Below, piece by piece: positions 9,590 to 19,259 of a stretch of DNA of 64,000 nt. The stretch is taken from contig DATEOC010000084.1 of the NCBI GenBank assembly GCA_035274425.1, forward strand, positions 62,001-126,000, in the 5' to 3' direction. The notes under the pieces are model-generated. The model was given only the letters and a program-made list of their open reading frames with translations, ran no database searches and was not told the DNA's origin. A program made the translations under genes and the position numbers. The stretch comes from JADMIH01 sp035274425 (GTDB taxonomy: Bacteria; Chloroflexota; Chloroflexia; QHBQ01; JADMIH01). Each line of letters starts with the position of its first letter. Position 1 is the first letter of the stretch.

Positions 9590-10831
9590 TCACGCTTTGA
9601 CTGGCAGCACCAGCTCTTTGGAGAAATCGGCCAGGGCTTCGAAGCTGCCCGTCTCAGGGTTCATCCACACGCAATCCTCGATACGGATGCCGAATTCGCC
9701 GTCGTCGGGGTAGTACAGCCCCGGCTCTATAGTAACAACTGAATTTGGCGCGAGAGTATCTTCGTTCCCCTCGAAGATGCCGAAGAAGGGGCGCTCATGC
9801 ACGTTCAGCCCAATCCCATGCCCCAGGCTGTGGTAATAGCCCTGGTGCGAGCGTGGGTTGCTCCGGTGGGTGACGTGCCCGCGTGCCTCCAACAGGTCGC
9901 AGGTGCGAGCTTCATGCACGCGGCACAGATCGCCCATCTTCATCTCCGACATAAGGGTCTCGAACGTGTCCATCACGTCCCGGTACGCCTTCTCTATCTG
10001 CGGAGAGGCGTGGCCCATGCACCACGTCCGGGTGAAATCAAAGAAATAGCCGCCGCCGGCTTCGCGAGGGAAGATGTCATAGACGATGGCCTTGCCCACC
10101 GCGATGGGGTCCGCATCCTCGCCTGACGAATGCCCTACCCCCGCGTCTCGCCCGATAGAGAAGATCACTCCTTCAGGGTCTTCTATGTTCTCCTCCATCA
10201 GCCAGCGCCTGATCTCGCGCTTCACGTCGGCTACCGTGAGCGCCGACCCATCATTTTTCACAAGCACACCATTGGAGGCGCGATGCGACTGCAAGAACTC
10301 CGCGGTGTTACCCACCACGTTCATCGTTTTCTCACCCACGCGCCTGATACGCTCCACCTCCTCCGGGTCTTTCGTGGTCCAGGCGGTGTCGAAGATGGTG
10401 TCGGTGTATTCACCCACTACCTGCACCTTATCCTGGGCAGCGTTGAAGGCATTGTAGAAAACGAGTGAGCGCCCGTGCTCATTCATGCCATATAAAGAGA
10501 CCTTACCCGTTATACCCATATCCTCGAATATCGCCTCGCGATACTTGATACCCGCCAGCAAGCGATTCCCTTCGGCCTCCCTGAGAAGACTACGGAAATC
10601 GTACTTACCAATATCAACTACCTGCAACCCAGACTTAGCGGCCTCGTCCCGCTCCATGAGGTTGACGAGAAGCACCGGCTCCTCCTCCCGCTTCTTGAGG
10701 AGCGTCGTCCCCTCCCCAACGGTAGCCCCATTCGCCAGGTAATACATCACCGGGTTGTTGAGTGATGCACCCGTAACAAGAAGCGCGTCAAATCCACGCT
10801 CCGACATCAAGCGGTCAAGGTCTGCTTTCAC
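9590..10831 (-). CDS. M24-family metallopeptidase (Xaa-Pro aminopeptidase-like)
   Basis: A 413-aa protein with a creatinase-like N-terminal domain and a C-terminal pita-bread domain. All five metal ligands are visible: Asp in IVYDIFP, Asp in FFDFTRT, His in SLGHGIGLNVHE, Glu in TIEPGLYY and Glu in GIRIEDC. The likely role is cleavage of the N-terminal residue from Xaa-Pro peptides, in the cytoplasm. The start is GTG at 10831, supported by AGGAGG seven bases upstream. The 5' side carries a heptamer array. Confidence 0.85.
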   Translation of the reverse strand: MKADLDRLMSERGFDALLVTGASLNNPVMYYLANGATVGEGTTLLKKREEEPVLLVNLMERDEAAKSGLQVVDIGKYDFRSLLREAEGNRLLAGIKYREAIFEDMGITGKVSLYGMNEHGRSLVFYNAFNAAQDKVQVVGEYTDTIFDTAWTTKDPEEVERIRRVGEKTMNVVGNTAEFLQSHRASNGVLVKNDGSALTVADVKREIRRWLMEENIEDPEGVIFSIGRDAGVGHSSGEDADPIAVGKAIVYDIFPREAGGGYFFDFTRTWCMGHASPQIEKAYRDVMDTFETLMSEMKMGDLCRVHEARTCDLLEARGHVTHRSNPRSHQGYYHSLGHGIGLNVHERPFFGIFEGNEDTLAPNSVVTIEPGLYYPDDGEFGIRIEDCVWMNPETGSFEALADFSKELVLPVKA

Positions 10832-10849
10832 GCGTTAGCCTCCTTCGTT

Positions 10850-11057
10850 GGACGACGGACGACGGACGACAGACGACAGATTTCACCCCAGAGACGCAGA
10901 GACGCAGAGATCCTATAGACACCCAAAGTTAGAAATCACGCATCACGCATCACGTTTCACGTTTCACCCTATATCGTCTATCGTCTATCGTCTATCGTCT
11001 ATCGTCTATCGTCCGTCGTCCGTCGTCCGTCGTCTATCGTCCGTCGTCCGTCGTCTA
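10850..11057. repeat. Composite heptamer-repeat block
   Basis: 10850-10879 is GGACGAC/AGACGAC units. 10885-10910 is GAGACGCAGAGACGCAGAG. 10934-10968 is ATCACGC then GTTTCAC units. 10972-11057 is ATCGTCT then GTCGTCC units. Together they fill the gap between two minus-strand genes. The last unit contains the TAG stop of the downstream-coordinate propeller gene (11055-11057). Confidence 0.9.
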
Positions 11058-12965
11058 TTTCCCGTATCTCCACAAATAATACTGCTGCCCCACGTTGCCG
11101 AACTGCACTTTGAAGCCTTCGGGCGCGGCGGGGTCATACGTCACTGTGCGGCGCTCGAAGACCTGCACCAGCACGTCACGAGGCTGCCCCGCGACGCTAA
11201 CGTGTGCCCAGTACGGCTCGGAAAGAGGATAGCCCGCTATGTATATCCAATCCCACGATTGGCTCTTGAAGTAGGCGAGGAAGGCATCTGGTAGGTTGTG
11301 GCCTGTTTCGGGCACGAACGCCGCCACTTTCGCCTGAGTGCCCAGGTTGGTATCGAGGCGCACGGTGCCATCTCGTGCCAGCACAGCGTCTATGGGCTGC
11401 CCTGTGCGGTCTTGCGCTTTACCTGCGTCCATACCTGCGCCTAGTTTGTTGAACGTCGCGTAAGTAGGTGCGTCGGCGTTAGGGTCGTCACCCGCTATTA
11501 TCACGTCGGCGGGTTGTCGGGCCTCGACCTGCGTGTTACCTGTGGCTATCTGCCCCGTGACTAATTCCCTTGCCAGGGAGCCTGCGGTCACAAGATACCT
11601 GGTGGGCCGCGCCGGGTTGGGGTCCTTGATTTCCATGCGTCCCTTATCGAAGTAGATCACCTGCTGCTGGCCGCCAGCTCCCTCGGCGAAAGCCTCAGTT
11701 CCAGAAAAGACCGCCGTCGGCCCCCACAGGTAAGGTCTCTTAGCCTGCCCATTGGCTACCGGCAGGTCCGGCACGCGCCACTGGAACCAGAAGCCTGGGT
11801 CGGGCAGCTTGAGGCGGGTCTTCGGCTGCCAGGTAGCGTTGAAGCCATCCAGCAACTTCTCCCCGCCCGATCCATCGCTCCTTACGAGCCACGACTCGTG
11901 CGTGAAGAGGAGTTGGCCCCCTCTCGGAGTGGTGCGCGACACCCGCATTAGCATCGTCTTCGAGTCCGCCGAGAAGAAAGGCGGGCCGTAGTCGCTTACC
12001 TCACCATCGTGACGGTCCTTGTGCGGGTGGGATAGTATCAGCTTCGGGTTGCGCCCGTCGAAGTCGGCAAGGAATAGTCGGTTGCCATCCTGCGCGGCAG
12101 AATTGATAGCGAAAGCCACCTTCTGCAATCCGGCAGACCACGATACGCCCGGCCTCGCTATCCCCCTCTGGCCTCCGGTTGTCGGTTGCTGCAAAGAGGT
12201 GGCTACTGTCACGAATTCGCCCGTAGGCATGTCGAGTATGCCATAGTTGATGCCGTCGGTCATAGCGAGGTGCCTGCCATCTGGTGCCCAACCACCCGCC
12301 ACCACAAACTTGCCCGCGCCCGCACCCTTCAGCGCCTCAACCTCCACCTTCCCACCAGGGCCGTTGGCGACGTGCAATATCCGCCCAGGCCACCCGCACG
12401 CTATACGTGTGCCGTCGCCCGACCATACCATCGCCGCAGCCCCAGGAGGGAGGGATGGTATGTCCTCACCCCCCGGCACCAGCCAGGGCGTGCCCCCGGC
12501 AGCGGAGATGATGCGCAGGTTGCCGCGAGCGACAGGAGTGGCGAATTTCTCGCCCCCTACGTAAGCAATGAAGTGCCCATCGGGGGACCAGAAGGGAGGA
12601 GAATATGCGCCCCCAGCAAGGAGCTTGAGGTTCGAGCCGTCAACATTGACCGTATACAGTTGCCCCGCCTCCGTAGTGACGGCGATGCGATTCCCCTCAG
12701 GAGACCACGAGGCAAACCACACGTTGAAGCCGCTAGTAAGCTGCTTCTTGTCGGTTCCGTCCACGCGCATCACCCAGAGGTCGCGCTGGCGTTGCGGGAG
12801 GATATCTGTGACGAACGAGAGCATATCCGCAGGCGGTGCAGGCTGTGCGCCTGGCTGGCTCGAAGGCTGAGCGCTCGTAGGCGAGAAGCCGAAAAGACCT
12901 GATAACATGACCAGTGCCGCAAACAGCGTTGCGAACAGTCGTATCTTGCGAACCGGAAGAGACAT
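11055..12965 (-). CDS. Secreted TolB/PD40-like beta-propeller protein with C-terminal FER-type domain
   Basis: A 636-aa exported protein. A signal peptide (RLFATLFAALVMLSGLFGF, cleaved near SAQ) is followed by WD40-like PD40 repeats: FASWSPEGNRIAV, PFWSPDGHFIAY, AMVWSGDGTRIAC, GWAPDGRHLAM. The C-terminal ~200 residues end in a domain with GHNLPDAFLAYF, GYPLSEPYWAHV, VQVFERRTVTYDP and NVGQQYYLWRY. This domain is related to the YFERAVFE repeats of the two giant proteins at 21646-27298. It probably acts outside the cell; ligand and partners are unknown. AGGAGG precedes the ATG. The stop TAG falls inside a heptamer array. Confidence 0.75.
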   Translation of the reverse strand: MSLPVRKIRLFATLFAALVMLSGLFGFSPTSAQPSSQPGAQPAPPADMLSFVTDILPQRQRDLWVMRVDGTDKKQLTSGFNVWFASWSPEGNRIAVTTEAGQLYTVNVDGSNLKLLAGGAYSPPFWSPDGHFIAYVGGEKFATPVARGNLRIISAAGGTPWLVPGGEDIPSLPPGAAAMVWSGDGTRIACGWPGRILHVANGPGGKVEVEALKGAGAGKFVVAGGWAPDGRHLAMTDGINYGILDMPTGEFVTVATSLQQPTTGGQRGIARPGVSWSAGLQKVAFAINSAAQDGNRLFLADFDGRNPKLILSHPHKDRHDGEVSDYGPPFFSADSKTMLMRVSRTTPRGGQLLFTHESWLVRSDGSGGEKLLDGFNATWQPKTRLKLPDPGFWFQWRVPDLPVANGQAKRPYLWGPTAVFSGTEAFAEGAGGQQQVIYFDKGRMEIKDPNPARPTRYLVTAGSLARELVTGQIATGNTQVEARQPADVIIAGDDPNADAPTYATFNKLGAGMDAGKAQDRTGQPIDAVLARDGTVRLDTNLGTQAKVAAFVPETGHNLPDAFLAYFKSQSWDWIYIAGYPLSEPYWAHVSVAGQPRDVLVQVFERRTVTYDPAAPEGFKVQFGNVGQQYYLWRYGK

Positions 12966-13045
12966 GGGGCACCTCCTGGTGTCGAGGTAAGCAAAGTGCG
13001 GCCCTACAGAACCATCCAGGGATTATAACATAATAGAAGTCAGAC

Positions 13046-13067
13046 GTAGGGGTACGGCGCGCCCCTA
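13046..13067. repeat. Short copy of the GTAGGGG palindrome family
   Basis: GTAGGGG at 13046-13052 pairs with CCCCTAC at 13061-13067 around a GC-rich centre. It lies just past the stop of the gene at 13080. Confidence 0.6.
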
Positions 13068-13079
13068 CCTACAACGTAT

Positions 13080-13583
13080 CTACCCCCGTCGGGCCGCCCG
13101 CATCTGCAACTCGCTCCTCACGCGCAGATGGTCCTTTATAGACGCCCTGCGCCGCGCCTTCGCGTAGAGACGCTGGCGCAACGTATTCATCCTGGGGCTT
13201 TCGCCGTCCAGCAGCACGTTCACCGTGAACTCGGTGCGGGCGGGAGATTTCGCCTCGTAGAAGAAGCGATAGATGATGTGGTTGCCCGTGAGGAAGCGGA
13301 AGCTCAATTCCTCACCTTCCTTGTAATAGAGAAGCTCCATCGGCACCGTATTTACGGTTGTAAGGGTGCCGTCCTTCCTCACCGGAGAGAGGGTCATCTT
13401 GGAGCCTGGCTTGTACGCCTTCCCCTCCCATGTCAGCGCGAGACCCTCCAGGGGCTTGCCATCAAAGTCACGCGTCCAATAAGCAGGGTCAGCCGTATAC
13501 CTGAAGACCTCCTGGATGGTGGCCTCGAAGTACATGGTGTAAGAGTACAGGAGCCGCGCTCCCTGCAACGCTTTCTCTAACAT
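13080..13583 (-). CDS. SRPBCC/START-like protein of unknown ligand
   Basis: A 167-aa protein. ATIQEVFRYTADPAYWTRDF resembles the opening of polyketide-cyclase/START-like domains. An alternating beta pattern follows (MTLSPVRKDGTLTTVNTV, LSFRFLTGNHIIYRFFYEA, TEFTVNVLLDGE), then a C-terminal helix rich in Arg/Lys. This is a helix-grip fold by pattern, likely binding a hydrophobic ligand. There is no signal peptide. It lies between a palindromic element and a long hairpin, so it is probably its own transcription unit. Confidence 0.5.
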   Translation of the reverse strand: MLEKALQGARLLYSYTMYFEATIQEVFRYTADPAYWTRDFDGKPLEGLALTWEGKAYKPGSKMTLSPVRKDGTLTTVNTVPMELLYYKEGEELSFRFLTGNHIIYRFFYEAKSPARTEFTVNVLLDGESPRMNTLRQRLYAKARRRASIKDHLRVRSELQMRAARRG

Positions 13584-13594
13584 CTGTTTATTTC

Positions 13595-13639
13595 TTTTCT
13601 TCTCATTTTGACCCTGAAAGGGTCAAAATGAGAAGAAAA
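13595..13639. terminator. 21-bp perfect hairpin downstream of pepF
   Basis: Arms 13595-13615 and 13619-13639 (core CATTTTGACCCT / AGGGTCAAAATG) are exact complements around the loop GAA. It sits between the pepF stop and the next minus-strand gene. The A/T-rich arm ends (TTTTCTTCTC / GAGAAGAAAA) fit a terminator. Confidence 0.65.
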
Positions 13640-13691
13640 ATAAGAATTGTTTCTTCCTGTTGGGGGTTGTAGACGCGCTGTCAGCCCGCAT

Positions 13692-15515
13692 CTACTTGGC
13701 CTGTAGCGGACCCTCACCTACAAGCTCATCGAGGCGGTCTATCATGCGCGTGAGGACAGCGAAGGCGCGCTCTACCGGCTCAGGGGTGTTCATGTCTATG
13801 CCCGCCATCTTCAATGCATCTATGGGGTAAACGGCATCAGCCGCCTTGAGGAAGCTGAGATAACGCTCGGCAGCGGCGTTGCCATCGCGCAGCACGCCAT
13901 CGGCCAGGGCGTTGGCCGCCGAGATACCGGTGGTGTACTGGAAAACATAGAAATTGCCGAAGAGGTGCGGAAACTCGGCCCAGGTGATGCCTACGCGGTC
14001 GCGGTCAACCTCGACGCTAGGCCCGTAGGCTTCGGTGTAGAGATCGGCCATGAGAGACGACATGCCATCCGCCGTGAGACCTTCCCCGCGCTCCACTCGC
14101 TCGTGGCACTCAATCTCGAAGCGTGCCAGCGTAGGCATGATGAAGAGGTAGCGGTGGAAGTTGCTCATCGCCTCGGCCAGCACCTCAAGCTCGAAATCGG
14201 CATCCTTCTCGGTCGCCAGGAGGTTGGCGCGCATGAGCGCCTGGTTGAAGTTGGACGCGGTCTCCGCCACGAACATCGAATATCGAGCGTACACAGGAGC
14301 CTGGTGCTTCCAGGAGAGGTAGGAGTGCATGGAATGGCCCAGCTCGTGGGCCAGGGTGCTAACGTTCTCCAGGGTATCGTCGTAGCTGAGGAAGAGGAAG
14401 GGGTGCGTGCCGTGCGCGCCCGACGAAAAAGCGCCTCCACCCTTCCCCTCGTTCGGCAGCACGTCCACCCAGCGCTCTTCGTAGAGGCCTCGCTTGAGCG
14501 GATCGATATATTCGTCACCCAGCGGTGCCATCCCCTGGACCACCATCTCCATCGCCTGAGAATATGGTATCTTGCGCTCCGTGCGAATCAGGGGCACGTC
14601 AATATCATAGCCGTGCAGCTTATCGACACCGAGGCCGCGCCGCTTGATCTCCCAGTAGCGGTGCCACACTGGCAGGTGCGCTTTGAAAGTATCCAGCACG
14701 CTATAGAAGACCTGGGTCGGCACGTTATCGGCGGATAGGGCCGCTTCGAGTGCGCTTGAATAGCGGTGGGCCTTCGCGTAGAAAACGTCGCGCTTGACGC
14801 CAGTGGCGAGGCTGGCGGCAAAGGTGTTCTTCATGCCTATATACGCATCGGACATCGACTCCCACGCGGCCTGGCGCACCTTGCGCTCCTTGTTGCGTAT
14901 CATCGTCAGGATGTTGCTCTGCCCTAGCTCTACCTTCTGCCCACTCTCGTCCTCTATCGTGCCGAGCTTGAGATCGGAATCGGAGAGGGCGCTGTAGATA
15001 TAGTAACCGCTGTTGGTGAGGTCGGCAGCCTCGGCCAGTACCCCCTCTACCTCGGCTGAGCGGATGTGAGCGCGCTGAGTTTCAAGCTTGTCGAAGTAAT
15101 GCTCATAGTCACGAAGGCCCGGCGCTTCCTCCATCCACGATTTCAGGGTATCGTGGCCGATTGCAAGTACCTCCGGCTCGACGAACGCTGCCGCCCCGCC
15201 AACCCTGCCGAAGAGGATAGTTGATTGGCTGTACCTGGCTATGGCTTCCTGGTTGTTCATATCGGGGACGTGGTGCATCATCGCCCACTGGTATATGTGG
15301 AACGCCTCAACTACCAGGGCGTCCCGCGCTTTCAGTCCGGCTAGCAAGGTCTCAGCCGATTCGCCCAGCTTCCCCTGGTAGCCCGCCAGCTTTTCTATAT
15401 CCTCAAGGATGCGCTTATTTGCCTCGTTCCAATCATCGAGCGACGGGTAGACGCTGCTGGCATCCCACGTCATCTCCACGGGCACTTCGCTGCGCTTCGG
15501 TAGTGTTGTTACCAT
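13692..15515 (-). CDS. pepF: Oligoendopeptidase F (M3B metallopeptidase)
   Basis: A 607-aa cytoplasmic zinc peptidase, the usual length for PepF. The N-terminal helical domain begins VEMTWDASSVYPSLDDWNEA, typical of the family. The catalytic HELGHS motif (AHELGHSMHSYLSW) lies near residue 390, and the third zinc ligand Glu is expected in FVAETASNFN. It degrades short peptides of about 7-17 residues. AAAGGAA precedes the ATG. A strong hairpin follows the stop. Confidence 0.92.
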   Translation of the reverse strand: MVTTLPKRSEVPVEMTWDASSVYPSLDDWNEANKRILEDIEKLAGYQGKLGESAETLLAGLKARDALVVEAFHIYQWAMMHHVPDMNNQEAIARYSQSTILFGRVGGAAAFVEPEVLAIGHDTLKSWMEEAPGLRDYEHYFDKLETQRAHIRSAEVEGVLAEAADLTNSGYYIYSALSDSDLKLGTIEDESGQKVELGQSNILTMIRNKERKVRQAAWESMSDAYIGMKNTFAASLATGVKRDVFYAKAHRYSSALEAALSADNVPTQVFYSVLDTFKAHLPVWHRYWEIKRRGLGVDKLHGYDIDVPLIRTERKIPYSQAMEMVVQGMAPLGDEYIDPLKRGLYEERWVDVLPNEGKGGGAFSSGAHGTHPFLFLSYDDTLENVSTLAHELGHSMHSYLSWKHQAPVYARYSMFVAETASNFNQALMRANLLATEKDADFELEVLAEAMSNFHRYLFIMPTLARFEIECHERVERGEGLTADGMSSLMADLYTEAYGPSVEVDRDRVGITWAEFPHLFGNFYVFQYTTGISAANALADGVLRDGNAAAERYLSFLKAADAVYPIDALKMAGIDMNTPEPVERAFAVLTRMIDRLDELVGEGPLQAK

Positions 15516-15586
15516 CTGAATGTCAGTTCCTTTCTAGTAGATTGCGCCATTATGTCAGCTATTGGTGGCCCGGAGACTTGTGAAGA

Positions 15587-15895
15587 TCATAATTGTACCT
15601 CTGCAACCACATGGTAAGCACCAGGGGCTGCCTCGTTACACAACTCAATTATCCTCTGAATAGCTTGTTGAGCCTGGGCGTCACGCCTCATCGCTTCAAT
15701 ATCCTCCAGGCTATCCCACGGGCCGAATGAGTAGAAGAGGGTCGGGTCTGTCAGGCTCCGGATAAGAGTGCCATTGCCCGGTGTGCTGGAAAGCTGTCCA
15801 AATGCTTTGCCTAGCTCTTTCCACGCCTCTATAAACGCCTCCTCATTGCCTGGCTTTACCCTCCAAAGGGCGTGTGTATAGTACGTCTCTGCCAC
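15587..15895 (-). CDS. ABM-family (antibiotic biosynthesis monooxygenase-like) protein
   Basis: A 102-aa dimeric alpha-beta barrel-type protein. THALWRVKPGNEEAFIEAWKE, LIRSLTDPTLFYSFGPWDSLE and RRDAQAQQAIQRIIELCNE match the beta-alpha-alpha-beta pattern of ABM domains. These include haem-degrading and quinone monooxygenases, but many have no known reaction. The start is GTG at 15895 with GAGGAGG eight bases upstream. The gene ends shortly before the pepF start on the same strand. Confidence 0.75.
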   Translation of the reverse strand: MAETYYTHALWRVKPGNEEAFIEAWKELGKAFGQLSSTPGNGTLIRSLTDPTLFYSFGPWDSLEDIEAMRRDAQAQQAIQRIIELCNEAAPGAYHVVAEVQL

Positions 15896-15948
15896 GAGCG
15901 TACCTCCTCGATTACGGGGAAGATTCAGCCTTTTGAAACGCCCGACCT

Positions 15949-17103
15949 CTACTTTCTTTCGTTCGCCAGCTTCACCGCCATCTGCGCGGCCTCGTCGAGC
16001 GTGGCGGCGGCCGGGAGGTTGGCTTCCTCAAGGATTTTGCGACCTTCCTCGGCGTTCGTGCCCACCAGGCGCACCACCATCGGCACGTCCGGCTTCATCG
16101 CATCGAGCACCTTCACGATACCCTTGGCTACCACGTCGCCTCGCGTAATGCCACCGAAGATGTTGAACATCACGGCCTTCACGTTGGGGTCGCTCAAAAT
16201 GATGCGGAGGGCGGCTTCCACTTTGTCCTCACGCGCCCCACCTCCGATGTCGAGGAAATTGGCCGGCGTGCCGCCATACTCTTTGATGGTGTCCATCGTC
16301 GCCATAGCCAGTCCAGCGCCGTTCACCATGCAGCCAATATTGCCGTCGAGCTTCACGAACGATATGCCCGCCTCACGCGCCTGCCGCTCCGAATCTTCTT
16401 CCTCGGCGGGGTCGCGCATCTCCTCGGCCCACTTCTGCTTGTAGAGAGCGTTGTCGTCTATCGCCATCTTCGCGTCGAGGGCCACCAGCTTCCCATCGCC
16501 CGTAATCGCGAGCGGGTTTATCTCCACCAGCGACGCGTCATGATCAACGAGCGTCTGCACCAGGCCCCTGGCTATCTTGCCCAGGTCGCGCATATGCTCC
16601 CCCAGGCCCATGCCGAAAGCCAGTTCGCGCGCCTGGTAGTCGAGCAGGCCCATGCGCGGGTCCACATATATCTTGATGATGGCGTCGGGATTGGTCTTGG
16701 CGACATCCTCGATAGCCACCCCCCCCTCGGCGCTCCCCATAACGATAATGAGCCTGCTGGCGCGGTCCACCGTCGCCCCCAGGTAATATTCCTTCTTTAT
16801 GTCGGCGGCGTCCGCCACCAGCACCCGCTTGACCACTTCGCCCTTCGGGTTCTGCTCGTTCTGGAGGAGCTTGCCCAGTATATCCTCGGCGTTCTTGCGC
16901 GCCGCGTCGGCATCTTTGGAGTACTTGACCCCGCCCGCCTTCCCACGCCCGCCCATCATCACCTGCGCCTTGATCATCACGGGGCGGCCAATGCGGCGTG
17001 CTATCTCCACAGCCTCGTCAGGCGTGTAAGCCACGTGCCCCTCGTTTACGGGCACACCATACTTGGCAAGCATCTCTTTAGCCTGGTATTCGTGCAATTT
17101 CAT
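15949..17103 (-). CDS. sucC: Succinyl-CoA synthetase beta subunit
   Basis: A 384-aa protein from ATG 17103 (MKLHEYQAKEMLAKYGVPV), with GGAGG just upstream; a longer frame reaching 17253 lacks this support. ATP-grasp features include MIKAQVMMGGRGKAGG, VEINPLAITGDGKLV and the CoA-ligase part NIFGGITRGDVVAKG. It joins succinate and CoA with ATP in the TCA cycle, together with the SucD alpha subunit carrying the phosphohistidine. No sucD lies next to it: the neighbour downstream is the ABM protein. The alpha subunit must therefore be encoded elsewhere. Confidence 0.95.
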   Translation of the reverse strand: MKLHEYQAKEMLAKYGVPVNEGHVAYTPDEAVEIARRIGRPVMIKAQVMMGGRGKAGGVKYSKDADAARKNAEDILGKLLQNEQNPKGEVVKRVLVADAADIKKEYYLGATVDRASRLIIVMGSAEGGVAIEDVAKTNPDAIIKIYVDPRMGLLDYQARELAFGMGLGEHMRDLGKIARGLVQTLVDHDASLVEINPLAITGDGKLVALDAKMAIDDNALYKQKWAEEMRDPAEEEDSERQAREAGISFVKLDGNIGCMVNGAGLAMATMDTIKEYGGTPANFLDIGGGAREDKVEAALRIILSDPNVKAVMFNIFGGITRGDVVAKGIVKVLDAMKPDVPMVVRLVGTNAEEGRKILEEANLPAAATLDEAAQMAVKLANERK

Positions 17104-17427
17104 GTCGCCTCCGGCTCTTGCAATTATCAGCAATAGGTCCTGGCAGAATAAGGTAAGCGGGTGGATTATACCATGCGTGTGAGGATTGAACAACGCTAAG
17201 TTACCTATGACTACGACAAAAATTAACCGTTTCTGGCGATGCGCTCCCCGCACAGCCCTGCTATCATTAAATTGCTCTTACCAAAGGGTATTACAGCCAG
17301 CCGATGACCACCCTATGGAGCTTCGGAAACTGAGATTTGGCAGTTCCTAGCGCGCTATCGTGCCGCGTTCAGGGTTGATGAAAGGTCCACACGAGAGCTG
17401 GACTATAGTTTTCTAAGGAGGACGACA

Positions 17428-19122
17428 ATGCGAGCTAAAAATGAGCTGAACGGCGTATCGGTCAAAGCTTACGCAGGCTCCACCGGTGTGTTGCTAGGTA
17501 TGAACGTCACACCCCTGAGAAGAGCTGGCCTGCTCGGCTTCGCTATTGAGCGACACGCTGAAAGCACGGGTAAGACCGAATTCCTGCATAACCGTCTCAA
17601 TTTCGCGGGAGTAGCGCCTACCAACCCCGAGGCAGCACAGGACGCGGCCAGGTACGGCACTCCCTCAAACAGGGCGCCTATACAGAAGTTCCGATGGTCT
17701 GACTATCGAGTCTACCCCGATAACGGTTACACATACACTATCCACCCCGTGTACGGCGCGCCCGGGCAGCTACGGGTTGAGGATGGCCCGTCGGTGACCG
17801 TGAGGACCGCAAGCACTCAGGTGGGGGAGCATCGCGTTTTATTCAACCGCGCCGCCGCCGCTAGCCAGGCATTCGCCATCAAATTTGCTGAATTCAATAA
17901 GGCAGTGAGCGAAGAGTTGAGTGCCGCGAGGAAAGAAAAGCGGAAGGCGAATATCGTTCTGCCTGACGACGTGCGTGAATGGCTTGGGCGGGATGTGCCT
18001 AAGCAGATTACCGGCTTTATTGAGCGCGCAGCCGACAAGACCTGGGCGCTCGACATCGCAATTTACGAGTACGAGCTGGCTGAGATCATCGCGGCAGTAG
18101 AGGCGGCGCATGCTCGTGGCGTAAACGTACGGGTAGTATACCATGCCAAGCCCAGAGATGAGCAGACTACAGTGAATGAAGAGAATCTGAAGAACCTCCC
18201 CCCAGGAGTAAAGCGCGCGCGTGAAACAAGCAAGATATGCCACCATAAGTTCATCGTCTTGAGCAGGATCGAGGGAGGTGAGCGCGTCCCTCAGGCGGTG
18301 CTGTGCGGCTCCACCAACTTTACGGAGAATGGAGTCTACCGGCAGGCCAACGTGGTGCACATAGCCGAGCGCCAAGACATCGCCACCCAGTATCTTGCCC
18401 TCTTCAATGTTCTCTTCAAAGGCGATAATCCCAGGGCCACGCGAAAATATATAGATGAGAGCAATCTCTTTGGAGATCCCATCCCGCTCTTCGCAGGCTT
18501 CTCCCCGCGCTCAAAGCTGCTCGACATACAGCGATTTGCGGAAGAGATAGGGAAAGCCACCCGCGACGTGATCTTCTGCACCGCTTTCGACCTCAATGAC
18601 GACCTGGAACTGGCACTGTTGGGCCAGCCCAACGATGATATACTTCGCTACGGCCTCCAGAACACCCGCAGCAAGATAACGGGCTTCAAAGCCGATCAAA
18701 CGCGCGACTTCGTAGCTACGGCCATGCTAACGAGTGGGCTGGAAGGATTTATCAAAGAAACCACAGCCGGGCAGCGTGGCAATATCCTGGTGCATACGAA
18801 GATTATCGTGGTCGACTTCACCTCGGACGCGCCGGTGGTAATCAGCGGCTCACACAACTTCTCAAACTCCGCTTCCGAGGGGAATGACGAGAACTTCCTG
18901 ATGCTGAGAGGCGACCCCGACCTGGCCGACTGCTATGGGTGCGAGGTGTTGCGCCTGTATGACCACTACAGCTTCCGCTTCCATAACAAAGAAAAGGTGA
19001 GGACCGATAACACACCGCTAACCCTCAAAGATGACGACAGTTGGACAGCCTCATACTTCGATATGCAAGGGAACCATCTCAAAGTACTGGACCGGCTCCG
19101 CTTCGCCGGAGAGCTACAATAA
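17428..19122 (+). CDS. Phospholipase D-like protein with two HKD motifs
   Basis: A 564-aa protein. An N-terminal ~170-residue region of unknown fold is followed by two PLD half-sites. The first is CHHKFIVLS with GSTNFTENG; the Asp of HxKxxxxD is replaced by Ser. The second is VHTKIIVVD with GSHNFSNSASEGNDEN, which is complete. PLD enzymes hydrolyse or transfer phosphodiesters (phospholipids or nucleic acids) through paired His residues. No signal peptide is seen, so a cytoplasmic nuclease or phosphodiesterase role is as likely as a lipase one. AAGGAGG precedes ATG 17428. It is monocistronic. Confidence 0.8.
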   Translation: MRAKNELNGVSVKAYAGSTGVLLGMNVTPLRRAGLLGFAIERHAESTGKTEFLHNRLNFAGVAPTNPEAAQDAARYGTPSNRAPIQKFRWSDYRVYPDNGYTYTIHPVYGAPGQLRVEDGPSVTVRTASTQVGEHRVLFNRAAAASQAFAIKFAEFNKAVSEELSAARKEKRKANIVLPDDVREWLGRDVPKQITGFIERAADKTWALDIAIYEYELAEIIAAVEAAHARGVNVRVVYHAKPRDEQTTVNEENLKNLPPGVKRARETSKICHHKFIVLSRIEGGERVPQAVLCGSTNFTENGVYRQANVVHIAERQDIATQYLALFNVLFKGDNPRATRKYIDESNLFGDPIPLFAGFSPRSKLLDIQRFAEEIGKATRDVIFCTAFDLNDDLELALLGQPNDDILRYGLQNTRSKITGFKADQTRDFVATAMLTSGLEGFIKETTAGQRGNILVHTKIIVVDFTSDAPVVISGSHNFSNSASEGNDENFLMLRGDPDLADCYGCEVLRLYDHYSFRFHNKEKVRTDNTPLTLKDDDSWTASYFDMQGNHLKVLDRLRFAGELQ

Positions 19123-19165
19123 GAATAGCCAAGAATAGAGGAACCGCATCGAATGCATTCAATCC

Positions 19166-19259
19166 GTAGGGGCGAGGCATGCCTCGCCCTGGTTAAAACA
19201 GATTCTCTATCCCGAACAGCGCCAGTTCCGTACCAGGGCGGGGCATGCCCCACCCCTAC
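19166..19259. repeat. Compound GTAGGGG palindromic element
   Basis: GTAGGGGCGAGGCATGCC... at 19166-19193 faces ACCAGGGCGGGGCATGCC...CCCTAC at about 19232-19259. Each half contains its own GGCATGCC palindrome, so the whole can form a cruciform. The right end supplies the TAG stop of the permease-like gene (19256-19258). Confidence 0.8.

Noticed and set aside
17104..17253. N-terminal extension of sucC
   Set aside because: The family start MKLHEYQAK at 17103 has a good ribosome site; the extension has no similarity to SucC.
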